Shown here piece after piece: positions 25,239 to 34,735 of a stretch of DNA of 64,000 nt. This DNA comes from a virus, in IMG/VR virus record IMGVR_UViG_3300037234_000719, positions 1 to 64,000 of that record; one strand, written 5' to 3'. The notes beneath the pieces were generated by a model. It was given only the letters and a program-made list of their open reading frames with translations. It did no database searches and was not told the DNA's origin. Within the stretch, counting starts at the first letter, position 1. The number at the start of each line of letters is the position of its first letter. The position numbers and the translations under genes were made by a program.

Positions 25239-26519
25239 ATGCCAGGTGAACAAACACACCAACGATTTAAAGAGTTATTTGCAAAATTTGTTCTCAAGTA
25301 TAATTACTGGGGGTATTTGTTTTCCAGAATAAGAAGAAAACCATCTGAAAATATTCCATCCATTATGGGAGTAGCTCCTGAAATGGATGGAACTATAACT
25401 TTATGGTATCATCCTAAGTTAGTTGATGGAACAGATGAAAAGAATCTCACAAAAATTCTTGAGCACGAAGGTATGCATTTATTAAATAAACATATAGCAA
25501 GATTAATAAGAATTATTGCAGATGAAACAGATATAACTAAATTACATATTAAAATAGATTTATGGAATCTAGCAGCTGATGCTGCCTCTAATCACCAAGC
25601 ACAATTTGAAGATGATCTTATTGTAGATGGAGAACCTTGGCCACTTATATTTCCAGCAAGTATAGGACTTCCAGAAAATAAAACTGCTGAATTTTACTAT
25701 TATGAGTTATTAAAAAAGAATAAAGACGACATGGAAAAATTTGCAAAGGAAATGAAAAAGATATTTAAAATATTAGATAGTCATTCAGAATGGTCAAAAG
25801 GTTTATCAAAAGCTGGTGATCCAAGCACTTTATCAAGAAAGATAGATAGTTTTATTACAGATATTATAAGAGAATCTGTTAAAAGTTTTTCAAGAGATAA
25901 AGGAAATTTGCCAGCACATATACGTGAGTTAGTTGAGCAAGCATTAGGACCTCCAAAGGTTCCATATTATGCTCTTATTAAAAAACTTATTAAAGGAAGC
26001 AGATTATCTAAATTCAAAAGGTCACATACAAAAGTTAATCGAAAGAGAGGTTATGTATTTGTAATTGGAACAAAGGATGGTATACCAGAAATCTCACCTT
26101 TTCCAGGAAGAACTAGAGACTTTACATTCAAAATAGGTATCGTGATTGATACATCAGGAAGTATGACAATAGAATGGATTGCAGAAGGTCTCTCTGGAGT
26201 CAAAAATATATTAGAAAAAGATAGACACTGTCATGTTACAGTGATGCAAGTTGATACAGTAGTTGAAAGTGAGTATCAACCCAAGAAAATTAGAGATATT
26301 AGATTTGAAGCAAAAGGAAGAGGTGGAACAGAATTATATCCTGGTTTGAAAAGATGTAGAGAATTAGAAGTTGATGTCTGCCTAGTATTTACAGATGGAC
26401 ATTGTGAAAATATAAATACAATACCTCGAAAGTTATTACCAAAAAAAATCATTTGGGTTATAACTCCAAGTGGAAGTCCAGATAAAATTAATAAAACTGG
26501 ATATGTAATAAGAATTTAA
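25239..26519 (+). CDS. vWA protein with an N-terminal metallopeptidase-like domain (DUF2201 type)
   Basis: A 426-residue protein. The N-terminal half holds HEGMH (His76-His80) in 'EHEGMHLLNKH', the zinc-peptidase HExxH motif. The C-terminal half is a vWA domain with 'GIVIDTSGSMTIEW', giving the metal-binding DxSGS at Asp304. This combination is typical of DUF2201-like proteins encoded beside MoxR ATPases. Whether the protease site is active cannot be told from sequence. It is probably the partner of the AAA+ protein encoded just upstream. Confidence 0.8.
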   Translation: MPGEQTHQRFKELFAKFVLKYNYWGYLFSRIRRKPSENIPSIMGVAPEMDGTITLWYHPKLVDGTDEKNLTKILEHEGMHLLNKHIARLIRIIADETDITKLHIKIDLWNLAADAASNHQAQFEDDLIVDGEPWPLIFPASIGLPENKTAEFYYYELLKKNKDDMEKFAKEMKKIFKILDSHSEWSKGLSKAGDPSTLSRKIDSFITDIIRESVKSFSRDKGNLPAHIRELVEQALGPPKVPYYALIKKLIKGSRLSKFKRSHTKVNRKRGYVFVIGTKDGIPEISPFPGRTRDFTFKIGIVIDTSGSMTIEWIAEGLSGVKNILEKDRHCHVTVMQVDTVVESEYQPKKIRDIRFEAKGRGGTELYPGLKRCRELEVDVCLVFTDGHCENINTIPRKLLPKKIIWVITPSGSPDKINKTGYVIRI

Positions 26520-26548
26520 TAATTATTTAACGGGAGGATTTGGATAGA

Positions 26549-28333
26549 ATGTCAAAATCTTACGATTCTAAAGACATTAGAGTTTTAGAAGAGCTTGAGC
26601 ATATTAGGTTGAATCCAAGTATGTATATTGGGTCAACCACGGATCCAACTCACCTCGTTGAAGAAGCAATTGACAATGCTCTCGACGAAGCATTGGCAGG
26701 TTATGCAACAATTATAGCTGTAAATATTAATACTAAAAAACATATTTGCAGTATATTAGATAATGGAAGGGGCATCCCAATAACAGAGGATGTCCCTATT
26801 ATTATTTCATCTAAACTATTCTCGGGAGCGAAGTTTCAAGATAAGAAAACTGCATATGAAATAAGTTCAGGTCTTCATGGTGTTGGTTTAGTAGCTGTTA
26901 ATGCTTTGAGCAGTCAGTATAAAATTGAAATATATAGAGATGGTAAGCATGCTATATTCAATTTTAAAAAAGCAAAGTTAAAAAGTAAAGTAATTGAACC
27001 AAATGGAGACTCACCATTTTCAACAAAAATTGAATTTATGCCAGATAAAAAATTCTTTGAAACTTTAATTCCGAATATAGATAGAATAAGAAAAAGATTA
27101 ATCACAGCATCTGCTGAATTGGATAAAAAGATAACATTCATACTACAAGTAGATGATGAGAAAGAAATTATTAAATTAAGTTTAGAACAGCATTTCCTGG
27201 AAAATTGTTTATCAACAGGTGTGGCGCAAACAATATTACTTTTAAATTCTGAACACAAACCAGAAAGATTCAGAATAATGATGGCATATGAAAATGGAGG
27301 TTCAATATCTCCCAAAGTATTATCATCAGTTAACTTGTTACCAGTAGAAGGAGGAGGGAGTCATGTAAATTGTTTCTATGATTTACTTAGAGATTTCTTT
27401 ACAGCTAAAGCAAAAAAGCTAGATTATAAATTTCAACCCAACGATGTATTATATGGATTGAGAGCATATCTAATGTTGAGTTTAGTTGAACCAAAATTCT
27501 CTGGACAAACAAAAGATAAATTAACAAATAGAAGAGTTTATTTTGATAGGTTTATGAGAGATTGTAAATATCAATTAGAAGTATTTGCAAATAATAACTC
27601 ATCAAAGATTAATGAATTTTTAGAGAGATTTCAATCTTATAGAAAAAAACTTGATGCTAAAAAACTATCAATGAATGGAACAGGTGGAAGAAGAGCATCA
27701 ACAAAATTTACAAAGCTCAGGGATTGTACAAGTAGAAATGGTGAGTTATTTGTTGTTGAAGGTGATTCAGCAGGAGGTTCAATCATTCAAAGTCGAAATC
27801 CAAATCTACATGCTGTATTACCATTGAGAGGAAAATCAATTCCAAACGTTACAGTTAAAAAGAATATCCTCAAGAATAAAGAAGTCGGGGAATTAGTCAT
27901 GGCAATTGGAGCAGGAATTGGTCCTCACTTTGACATATCTAAAATGAGATATAGTAAAATTATATGTGCTACAGATGCAGATCATGATGGAGCACATATT
28001 GCTTGTCTATTAACAATGGTTATGGGAATATTATTACCTGATGTTATTAAAGAGGGAAGATACTATATAGCACAAACTCCACTATTTGCAATCAATGAGA
28101 AGAAAGCATTTATTCCATTATGGTCAGAAGAAGAATTAGAAAAAGCAAGAACAGCGGGAAGAACTATTCAAAGATATAAAGGATTAGGTGAGATGAATCC
28201 TGCAGAATTAAAGATAAGTTTATTAGATGAAGCTACAAGAAATCTAACTCGAGTTGAATACAGTCATGATATTGAATCTTTAATTAAACTATTTTCGAGC
28301 GCTGAAGAAAAAAGAAAGTTGGTAACTAGATAA
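26549..28333 (+). CDS. Type II DNA topoisomerase ATPase subunit (GyrB/ParE, T4 gp39-like)
   Basis: About 594 residues. The GHKL ATPase motifs are 'EEAIDNALDEALAG', 'ILDNGRGIPI' and 'SSGLHGVGLVAVNALS'. The TOPRIM domain shows 'FVVEGDSAGGSI' with the catalytic Glu and 'ICATDADHDGAHIACLLT' with the DxD metal site. It ends with the usual 'QRYKGLGEMNPAEL'. I place the start at ATG 26549 because GGGAGG at 26532-26537 is too close to the upstream TTG at 26540. The DNA-cleaving partner is at 31077-32393, with a nuclease-methylase pair inserted between them. Confidence 0.93.
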   Translation: MSKSYDSKDIRVLEELEHIRLNPSMYIGSTTDPTHLVEEAIDNALDEALAGYATIIAVNINTKKHICSILDNGRGIPITEDVPIIISSKLFSGAKFQDKKTAYEISSGLHGVGLVAVNALSSQYKIEIYRDGKHAIFNFKKAKLKSKVIEPNGDSPFSTKIEFMPDKKFFETLIPNIDRIRKRLITASAELDKKITFILQVDDEKEIIKLSLEQHFLENCLSTGVAQTILLLNSEHKPERFRIMMAYENGGSISPKVLSSVNLLPVEGGGSHVNCFYDLLRDFFTAKAKKLDYKFQPNDVLYGLRAYLMLSLVEPKFSGQTKDKLTNRRVYFDRFMRDCKYQLEVFANNNSSKINEFLERFQSYRKKLDAKKLSMNGTGGRRASTKFTKLRDCTSRNGELFVVEGDSAGGSIIQSRNPNLHAVLPLRGKSIPNVTVKKNILKNKEVGELVMAIGAGIGPHFDISKMRYSKIICATDADHDGAHIACLLTMVMGILLPDVIKEGRYYIAQTPLFAINEKKAFIPLWSEEELEKARTAGRTIQRYKGLGEMNPAELKISLLDEATRNLTRVEYSHDIESLIKLFSSAEEKRKLVTR

Positions 28334-28354
28334 AACAACAAAGGAGAATAAAAA

Positions 28355-28738
28355 ATGGGTCTTGATATTGAAAAAATTAAAGAGTCTTCAACATGGATTC
28401 CTGATAAAAGAGCAATACAATGGACCGAACAATGGATAGGAAATCAATTAAAAAAATCTGAATGCTTTATATGGGTATCATCTTTTTTCTCAATTAAATT
28501 TTCTACAGACTTAAATTATGCTACTATAACTGATGTAAACTTTCCTATTTATGAACCCTCTGAAAAAACTTTTGAAAATTTAGCAAGAACAATAAAAATA
28601 TTAGAAAAATTAAACTATAACGTTGATTCTAATGAAAAAATAGTTGCAAATTTAGGTATAGAAACAAGAGTTATTGATGATCGAACTATTGATAAATATA
28701 TATATATACCCAAGTCAAAATATTCTGATAAAAATTAG
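28355..28738 (+). CDS. Unknown small protein
   Basis: A 127-residue protein with a mixed alpha/beta composition and no recognised motif. It lies between the topoisomerase ATPase subunit and the adenine methylase, with a good AAAGGAG site. Confidence 0.55.
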   Translation: MGLDIEKIKESSTWIPDKRAIQWTEQWIGNQLKKSECFIWVSSFFSIKFSTDLNYATITDVNFPIYEPSEKTFENLARTIKILEKLNYNVDSNEKIVANLGIETRVIDDRTIDKYIYIPKSKYSDKN

Positions 28739-28751
28739 TAAGAGGTAAAAT

Positions 28752-29573
28752 ATGATTTATAGTGTTATATCTAGACAAGGTGGAAAAAGTAGATTAGTAA
28801 GATATATTAGACATATCTTTCCTCGTCAACATAAATTTTATGGAGAAGTTTTTGGTGGTGCTGCTTGGATTCTATTAAATAAAGAACCATCTCTAATAGA
28901 AATATTCAATGATATTGATGGAAATGTTATAAATTTATTTAGAATCATTAGAGATTTTCCTGGAGAATTTGTAAATAGATTTAGATATGATATTATAGCA
29001 AGAGAAACATTTGATGAATATAAAGATATAGATTTACATCTTCTTGATCCATTTGATCGTGCAGTAAAATATTATTATGTTTATTGTAATTCGTTTGCCG
29101 CAGATATGAATACATTTATTAAGAGAGATAAGAGTACAAATCCAAATAGATTTCATGCAAGATTACCTGATATTGTTGAAAAATTTACAAACAGGATGCA
29201 GAATGTTGTTATAGAAAATTTGGATTTTAGAGAATTTTTTAATAAATACAATGGCAAGGAATGGTTATTTTATTTAGATCCACCCTATTATGGAGTTGAA
29301 GGATATGAAGAACCATTTAATGAACAAGAGCATAAAGATTTAGCATATATTCTCTCTAATAAATTTGAAGGAAAATTTATACTTTCTTATAATGATACTC
29401 CAGAAATTAGAAATTTGTACTCACAATTTAAAATTAGAAATTTAGATATAATATATCAAGCAGCAAATCGACCTCAAGTTAATAAAGATTTATCTGGACA
29501 GAAATCAGAACTTATCATTGCTAATTTTAAAGCTAATTTTGAATTTATTCGCGAAAAACATTTAGATTTTTGA
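28752..29573 (+). CDS. D12-class DNA adenine N6-methyltransferase
   Basis: A 273-residue protein of typical Dam/D12 length. Its SAM-binding motifs are 'SRQGGKSRLVRYI' and 'YGEVFGGAAWILLNK' with 'FNDIDGNVINLF', and the catalytic motif is DPPYY at 176-180. D12 enzymes methylate adenine N6 within a short target. The following gene is a Bpu10I-like nuclease, so the two may form a restriction-modification pair, or the methylase may protect phage DNA against the phage's own nuclease. The recognised sequence cannot be read from the protein. Confidence 0.88.
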   Translation: MIYSVISRQGGKSRLVRYIRHIFPRQHKFYGEVFGGAAWILLNKEPSLIEIFNDIDGNVINLFRIIRDFPGEFVNRFRYDIIARETFDEYKDIDLHLLDPFDRAVKYYYVYCNSFAADMNTFIKRDKSTNPNRFHARLPDIVEKFTNRMQNVVIENLDFREFFNKYNGKEWLFYLDPPYYGVEGYEEPFNEQEHKDLAYILSNKFEGKFILSYNDTPEIRNLYSQFKIRNLDIIYQAANRPQVNKDLSGQKSELIIANFKANFEFIREKHLDF

Positions 29574-29585
29574 AAGGAAAAAATA

Positions 29586-30521
29586 ATGAAGGGAAAAGTA
29601 ATTCAAATTATACGAACATTTCCACATGGTAATAAATTGTATAGACGTTCAGAAGGTCATCCAGAAGAAAAACCATTATTACAACAACTAAAATCAGCTT
29701 ATATAATTTGGAAAAATAGTTGTCTCAAAGTTACTATCACTAATGAAAATGACTTAAAACAAATTATTCAATATACAAATAATTATATAGATTTCTGGCA
29801 TCAAGAAATATTTGATAAGATAAGAAACAATGGACAAAGTCAATTATATCCTTCAGTTCTTGAGGAAACAATGTACTATCTTTTTAATACTATTGTTAAA
29901 CCACCTTTAGTCTGTGGAACTCGTACAATTTGTATTAGTTCATATATAAAACCATATAATGAACTTAATTTTAATGCCTTTTATGAAGACAATTTGTGTT
30001 TTGAAACAATGGATGCAGATTTTGTTATTGGTATGTTAATAGATTCTATGATTACTAAAAAGAAAGAAATTATTCCATTTGTAATTATAGAAAATAAAAA
30101 ATATGCTGATAAAACTATGCGAGGGAGAGGGGAAGATATAAAATTAAAACTAAAAAGATTTTCTACAGACTGTTTATATGCATTTGTAGTAGATATATTA
30201 AGAGGTGGTTCAATTTCAAAAGACTTCAATCCAAACCTATGCACAATAGATCAAATTTATGGTGTAAGAGAATGGAACGATGATAGCAAAAATGAACTAA
30301 AAGAAAATGTAGTTTTTACATTATTTTCAGATGTAGTATATCACTTACATAAAATTAAAAAAGAGAGTATATCTATGGAAGAAAGATTTAATAGGGGATT
30401 TATGATGGATCGATATACACCACCCCTACCTGAAGTGTTTCAGATTGTAGAAGAGTTTCAAAAAATTAAACCTATCACCGAACAACCAATAATAATGTTT
30501 AATAAGGAAAATATCACATGA
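29586..30521 (+). CDS. Restriction endonuclease-like protein (Bpu10I-type PD-(D/E)XK)
   Basis: A 311-residue protein. 'MDADFVIGM' (Asp143/Asp145) and 'PFVIIENKKYADKTMRG' (Glu169-x-Lys171) form a PD-(D/E)XK nuclease site. The 'ENK-x-Y-x-DKTM' string resembles the Bpu10I-like family, from memory. It follows the adenine methylase by 12 bases and overlaps the next small gene by ATGA. It may cleave host or competing phage DNA. The nuclease fold is well supported; the family name less so. Confidence 0.7.
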   Translation: MKGKVIQIIRTFPHGNKLYRRSEGHPEEKPLLQQLKSAYIIWKNSCLKVTITNENDLKQIIQYTNNYIDFWHQEIFDKIRNNGQSQLYPSVLEETMYYLFNTIVKPPLVCGTRTICISSYIKPYNELNFNAFYEDNLCFETMDADFVIGMLIDSMITKKKEIIPFVIIENKKYADKTMRGRGEDIKLKLKRFSTDCLYAFVVDILRGGSISKDFNPNLCTIDQIYGVREWNDDSKNELKENVVFTLFSDVVYHLHKIKKESISMEERFNRGFMMDRYTPPLPEVFQIVEEFQKIKPITEQPIIMFNKENIT

Positions 30522-30682
30522 GGCAAAAAACCTTAACAAAACAGTGTGACAACTGTAGCTTCTGTATAATGAATGATAAAAACCAATTATGTTGTGGTTG
30601 GGGTAATAGTAAAAGTATTAAAATATTGAATACTCCAAAAAGAAAAAAAGGTTATCCAGAATGTAATCTTATCAAGAGTTAA
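30518..30682 (+). CDS. Small cysteine-rich protein, 54 residues
   Basis: The start overlaps the preceding stop (ATGA). It encodes 'CDNCSFC' and 'CCGWG' plus a late Cys, seven in all counting both strings, in a lysine-rich context. This suggests a small zinc or iron-sulfur binding protein. No family is recognised. Confidence 0.5.
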   Translation: MRQKTLTKQCDNCSFCIMNDKNQLCCGWGNSKSIKILNTPKRKKGYPECNLIKS

Positions 30683-30703
30683 CATTTAAATAGGAGTTTA
30701 ATA

Positions 30704-31153
30704 ATGGGAACAAGAGCAGATTTCTATATTGATAATAAGGGAGATATGACGTGGATGGGTAGTATATATAATGATGGTGAACCCTGGCATATGCCAATCA
30801 CGTTGTTAGCACAAATTAACCCTGTAATGTTTGCAGAACAATTGAGTGAATTTCTTGAAAAGATTAGACATACAGATCAAATGTGGCCATGGACATGGGA
30901 AGATAGTCGTTCAACAGATTACTCATATATTCTTGATTGTGAAAGGGGCAGAGTAGTTGGATTTTCTTCATCAGATAAAATGATCTTTGATCCATTGAGA
31001 GTAACAGTTGGAGAGGATTTAAACTCATCAAAGATTGCAAATGCTATACCAAATTTTCCAAAACTAGGAGATGGAAATGGATCGAAATCTTCCAAACCTT
31101 TACAGAGAATACGGGACATATTCAAATTACAGAAATTTCCCTTTAGATCTTGA
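30704..31153 (+). CDS. Unknown conserved-looking phage protein
   Basis: A 149-residue protein beginning 'MGTRADFYIDNKGDMTWMGS', a start seen in hypothetical proteins of several phages, from memory. It is Trp-rich in the middle. Its last 77 bases overlap the topoisomerase subunit in another frame, so its C-terminus encodes two proteins. Function unknown. Confidence 0.6.
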   Translation: MGTRADFYIDNKGDMTWMGSIYNDGEPWHMPITLLAQINPVMFAEQLSEFLEKIRHTDQMWPWTWEDSRSTDYSYILDCERGRVVGFSSSDKMIFDPLRVTVGEDLNSSKIANAIPNFPKLGDGNGSKSSKPLQRIRDIFKLQKFPFRS

Positions 31154-32393
31154 TGGATTAAAACCCGTTGAGAGAAGAGTTTTATTATCAGCATTTAAAA
31201 TTGCAAGAACTAAATTTGCTAAATGCAGACAAGTTGACACTTATACTTGTGGTCATTATCATCCACACGGAGAATGCTATGGAACAATAGTTCAATTAGT
31301 TAAACAAGGATTCTTAACAGGTCAAGGAAATTTTGGTACAAACGTTGGAATTGAAACTGTTGGACCAGCAGCTCCAAGATATACAGAATGTAAAATAAAT
31401 GACTATACATTAAACCTGGCATTTAAGCTGGTCAAATATGTTCCATGGATTCAAACGGAACTTGATGATAAAGAACCAGCTTATCTTCCAACAATGTTTC
31501 CAGTATGTTTGATGGGAAAAGAATACACTCAAGGTATTGGATTTGGATATAAAACATTTATTCCTTGTTATGAAGTTAAAGATTTATATAAAAGATTATT
31601 ATGGTTACTAAATAAACGAAAAACAAAACCCACAATTAAACCAATTACCGACTGTGTAATATTATCAGGTAATGATACATTAGAACAATTGTTGACAACT
31701 GGAAAAGCAAAAATTGATGTGAGGGGAATAATTCAAGAAGAACCCACAAGAAATAAAGCTATATTAAAATCGTGGCCACCTGGAAAGAGATTTGAAACAA
31801 TTTTAAATAGACTTTCAAAACATTTTGAAAACGCTGATATTGGATTTACAGATTTATCAGTAACAGATACACAAATTGTATTTCAAGTTTTGAAAAATAG
31901 AAATAGAGATATAATGTATCGAAGATTTGTAAAAGATTTAAAAGAATCAGTTAATGGTTCAATTTCATTTGAAACTATAACAGTTAATACAAATGAAAAT
32001 CAAAGAGTAGTACATAAATCAATAGATCAATTATTATTAGATACATATTCTGCTTATTGTAAAACAACAGAAATAATGATCAGGCAAGAAATTGAAAGAC
32101 ATGCTCAACTTATTAAAGAATATGAAGCATTGAGAAAAATTAGACCAGTTATCGCAAGTGGAGTTTCGAATAAATTATCACAAGAAAATATATTAGATGA
32201 AATTAAAAGATTAACAGATGTATCTAAAAAAATTGCTAAAGAATTAATGAATAAATATAAAATAAGTAAGTTATTAACATTAGATATAGATACAAATGAA
32301 ATAAACAATCAAATGAATCAACTAAATCGACTAATCAAACAAATAGTTCCATACGTATTAAAGGGATATGATGATTTCCTTAAGTTAAAATAA
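31077..32393 (+). CDS. Type II DNA topoisomerase cleavage subunit (GyrA/ParC, T4 gp52-like)
   Basis: About 438 residues, close to T4 gp52. 'LKPVERRVLLSAFK' and 'GHYHPHGECYGTIVQL' are the conserved GyrA N-terminal motifs, and 'AAPRYTECKI' contains the DNA-attacking tyrosine. The C-terminal beta-propeller of bacterial GyrA is absent, as in phage enzymes. I choose ATG 31077 because AGGAG (31066-31070) abuts the ATG at 31071 and is correctly spaced for 31077. It works with the ATPase subunit at 26549-28333. Confidence 0.92.
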   Translation: MDRNLPNLYREYGTYSNYRNFPLDLDGLKPVERRVLLSAFKIARTKFAKCRQVDTYTCGHYHPHGECYGTIVQLVKQGFLTGQGNFGTNVGIETVGPAAPRYTECKINDYTLNLAFKLVKYVPWIQTELDDKEPAYLPTMFPVCLMGKEYTQGIGFGYKTFIPCYEVKDLYKRLLWLLNKRKTKPTIKPITDCVILSGNDTLEQLLTTGKAKIDVRGIIQEEPTRNKAILKSWPPGKRFETILNRLSKHFENADIGFTDLSVTDTQIVFQVLKNRNRDIMYRRFVKDLKESVNGSISFETITVNTNENQRVVHKSIDQLLLDTYSAYCKTTEIMIRQEIERHAQLIKEYEALRKIRPVIASGVSNKLSQENILDEIKRLTDVSKKIAKELMNKYKISKLLTLDIDTNEINNQMNQLNRLIKQIVPYVLKGYDDFLKLK

Positions 32394-32407
32394 TGGAGGA
32401 TATTAAT

Positions 32408-32842
32408 ATGTTTCGTATTGAAAAAAGATTTACAATACCCATTGGACATAGATTGAGCAAACATAAAGGAAGATGTTCATCAATTCATGGTCATAATTTT
32501 ACAATCCTTGTTGGAATAGCAAATTTTGAGTTAGATGAGAATGATATGCTCATTGATTTTTCAGAATTAAAATCATTGGTAAATAATATAATTGATTCCT
32601 ATGATCATGCATTATTAGTCAATAAAACTGATTTAGAATGGTTAGGACCATTAACAGAAAAATTAAATCTTCGAGCACATAAGTTTGATAATAAAAATTA
32701 TGATCCAACAGCTGAAAGACTATCAGAACAATTATTTTTAAAATTAAAAGCTATTTTTACACCATATAGTTTTAGACTTGATTATGTAACAGTTTATGAA
32801 AATGAAAATTCTAAAGCAACTTACTCTGAGGAATGGTCATGA
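32408..32842 (+). CDS. queD: 6-carboxy-5,6,7,8-tetrahydropterin synthase-like protein
   Basis: About 144 residues. 'GHRLSKHKGRCSSIHGHNF' holds the catalytic Cys and the zinc-binding His-x-His of the QueD/PTPS family; a later 'YDHALLV' and 'TVYENENSKATY' match the other conserved positions. QueD converts dihydroneopterin triphosphate to carboxytetrahydropterin, the second step to preQ0. The enzyme for the first step, FolE2, is at 54876-55760. The ATG at 32408 is preferred because GGAGG lies just upstream; the longer frame opens at 32393. Confidence 0.88.
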   Translation: MFRIEKRFTIPIGHRLSKHKGRCSSIHGHNFTILVGIANFELDENDMLIDFSELKSLVNNIIDSYDHALLVNKTDLEWLGPLTEKLNLRAHKFDNKNYDPTAERLSEQLFLKLKAIFTPYSFRLDYVTVYENENSKATYSEEWS

Positions 32843-33321
32843 ATACTTCTCAATATGGATTGTTTAGAATATTAAAAAAAATGGATGACATTAGAGAAAG
32901 AAAAAAAATTATTTCCTATGATAAACTAGTAAAATTTTGTGAGCAGTATCTTCTAACTATAGAAAATTCAATTATATTTACTGGTATGTATGATGGTTGT
33001 TGGAATTTCAAAACTAATACTAGTTATAAAAATTATAGATATAATTTTTATTCATTATCAAGATACATTGATGATGAAATTATGAAAAAGAAAGATGTAG
33101 AATCAATATTTAATCTCTATGATAAAAAAATGGAGTATATTTTAAATCTTACTATTATAGAAAATAAAATTTTATATGATAAATTTAATGAATTAAGAGA
33201 AAAATATCTTAAAGAAGATGATATTTTTAATTTCGATTCATTACAAAAACCAGATTCAGGAATAAAAGTAAAACAAATAGTTAAATATAAATTTGATCCA
33301 ACAAATTTATTGACAGCATGA
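32839..33321 (+). CDS. Unknown protein
   Basis: A 160-residue, Lys/Tyr-rich, helical protein coupled to queD by an ATGA overlap. TGAGGA lies at good distance from the ATG at 32839. No motif is recognised. Confidence 0.55.
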   Translation: MNTSQYGLFRILKKMDDIRERKKIISYDKLVKFCEQYLLTIENSIIFTGMYDGCWNFKTNTSYKNYRYNFYSLSRYIDDEIMKKKDVESIFNLYDKKMEYILNLTIIENKILYDKFNELREKYLKEDDIFNFDSLQKPDSGIKVKQIVKYKFDPTNLLTA

Positions 33322-33331
33322 GGAGAAAGGT

Positions 33332-34735
33332 ATGAATATTATTAAAAGATCTGGTTTACTCATTCCAAAAAAATATAAACAACATCAATTTTATCGAATG
33401 ATTGTAAACCATCTTATAAGAAGAATAAAGAATTTTCAAAATTCTACCTATGATACAAATATTTTTTATTTAGAATCAGATGACTATTTAATGATACCAA
33501 GATGTTTTCCTATCAAAGATTATATATCTAATATTCAAATAGAGGATATAAGACATGAGGGAGCAGATATTAAAATTGAACATAACATTGTTCCAAGAAG
33601 TGAAGCACAAAAAAGAGCAATGGCACAAATGCTAAATTCTGAAAATTGTATTCTTCAATTATCTCCTGGTGTTGGTAAAACTGTTGTTTCAATCCATACT
33701 ATTGCAGTCAGAAAAAAGAAAAGTTTTATTTTAGTTCATAGAGATGCATTAGCAGAACAATGGCAAAAAAGAATAAAATCATTTACTAATCTTGAAGATG
33801 AAGAAGTTGCAAGACTAACATCAGCAACCTTTGAAAAAGATTTAGATAAATCAATAATTGTTGCTACAACACAAACATTTATATCTCTTTTAAAAAGAAA
33901 TAGAACTAAATTTTTAACAGCACTGAATGAAGCAAATATTGGAATCTTTATTGCTGATGAGGTTCATACATCAGTTGGAGCTCCAACATTTTCAGAATGT
34001 TCTATCCATATGCCATCAAAATATGCATATGGATTAAGTGCTACTCCATATAGATATGATGGTAATGGAGATATAATTGAATATCACTTGGGAGAAATCT
34101 TTTCTGATGATGATATAGAAGGGACTATGGGCGCAAAAGTAACTGCTATACTACTTGATTATCAAATTGATACTCCCAAAAGATATACTTATATTAGATG
34201 GGGTGGTGATTTTCAAAGAGCAAGATATTTTAATTTAATGAAAAAATCTGAAACATTTATGAGAGTTATAAAAGGATTATTAATAAAATTAAAAGAAAAT
34301 AGAGATTTAATATGTATCTCGGAACGAATTAAATTGATTGAAGAACTTTATAACTGGTTACCATCAGAAAGTAAATCAAAATTTTGTGGATCAGCTAAAT
34401 TAGATCAGTTAGAATATAAAATGACATTTGCAACACCAGGTAAGTGTAGAGATGGCATTGATGTTCCACAAAAAGATTGTGTTATTATGACTTCACCAAT
34501 TACAAATATTGAGCAATTGACTGGCAGAGTTACCAGAAATCATCCAAATAAAAAGACTCCAATAATAATTGATATGATAGATTATGGTTGTAGAGAAATG
34601 TCAAGGACAATGCACAATCGAATTAAATTTTATGATAAAAAGGGGTGGCCAGTTCAATTTCTTCTAGCAACAAAGGATAAAATAATTCAACTAGATCAAG
34701 AACGTGCATATGAAATTATCAATGGAAAAGTATAA
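33332..34735 (+). CDS. Superfamily 2 DNA helicase (UvsW-like)
   Basis: A 467-residue protein. Motif I is 'LSPGVGKTVVSIHTIAV', motif Ia/Ib lie in 'SFILVHRDALAEQWQKRI', motif II is 'IADEVH', motif III 'GLSATPYRYDG', and motif VI is near 'QLTGRVTRN'. The size and motifs resemble T4 UvsW, which unwinds branched DNA and R-loops and helps the switch to recombination-dependent replication. It sits near Mre11/Rad50-like genes, as expected for such a set. Confidence 0.85.
   Translation: MNIIKRSGLLIPKKYKQHQFYRMIVNHLIRRIKNFQNSTYDTNIFYLESDDYLMIPRCFPIKDYISNIQIEDIRHEGADIKIEHNIVPRSEAQKRAMAQMLNSENCILQLSPGVGKTVVSIHTIAVRKKKSFILVHRDALAEQWQKRIKSFTNLEDEEVARLTSATFEKDLDKSIIVATTQTFISLLKRNRTKFLTALNEANIGIFIADEVHTSVGAPTFSECSIHMPSKYAYGLSATPYRYDGNGDIIEYHLGEIFSDDDIEGTMGAKVTAILLDYQIDTPKRYTYIRWGGDFQRARYFNLMKKSETFMRVIKGLLIKLKENRDLICISERIKLIEELYNWLPSESKSKFCGSAKLDQLEYKMTFATPGKCRDGIDVPQKDCVIMTSPITNIEQLTGRVTRNHPNKKTPIIIDMIDYGCREMSRTMHNRIKFYDKKGWPVQFLLATKDKIIQLDQERAYEIINGKV

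Noticed and set aside
26914-27315. 133-codon minus-strand ORF inside the topoisomerase gene
   Set aside because: It lies wholly within a well-supported + strand gene, has no recognisable domain and reflects AT-rich antisense reading; the same applies to the other minus-strand frames.
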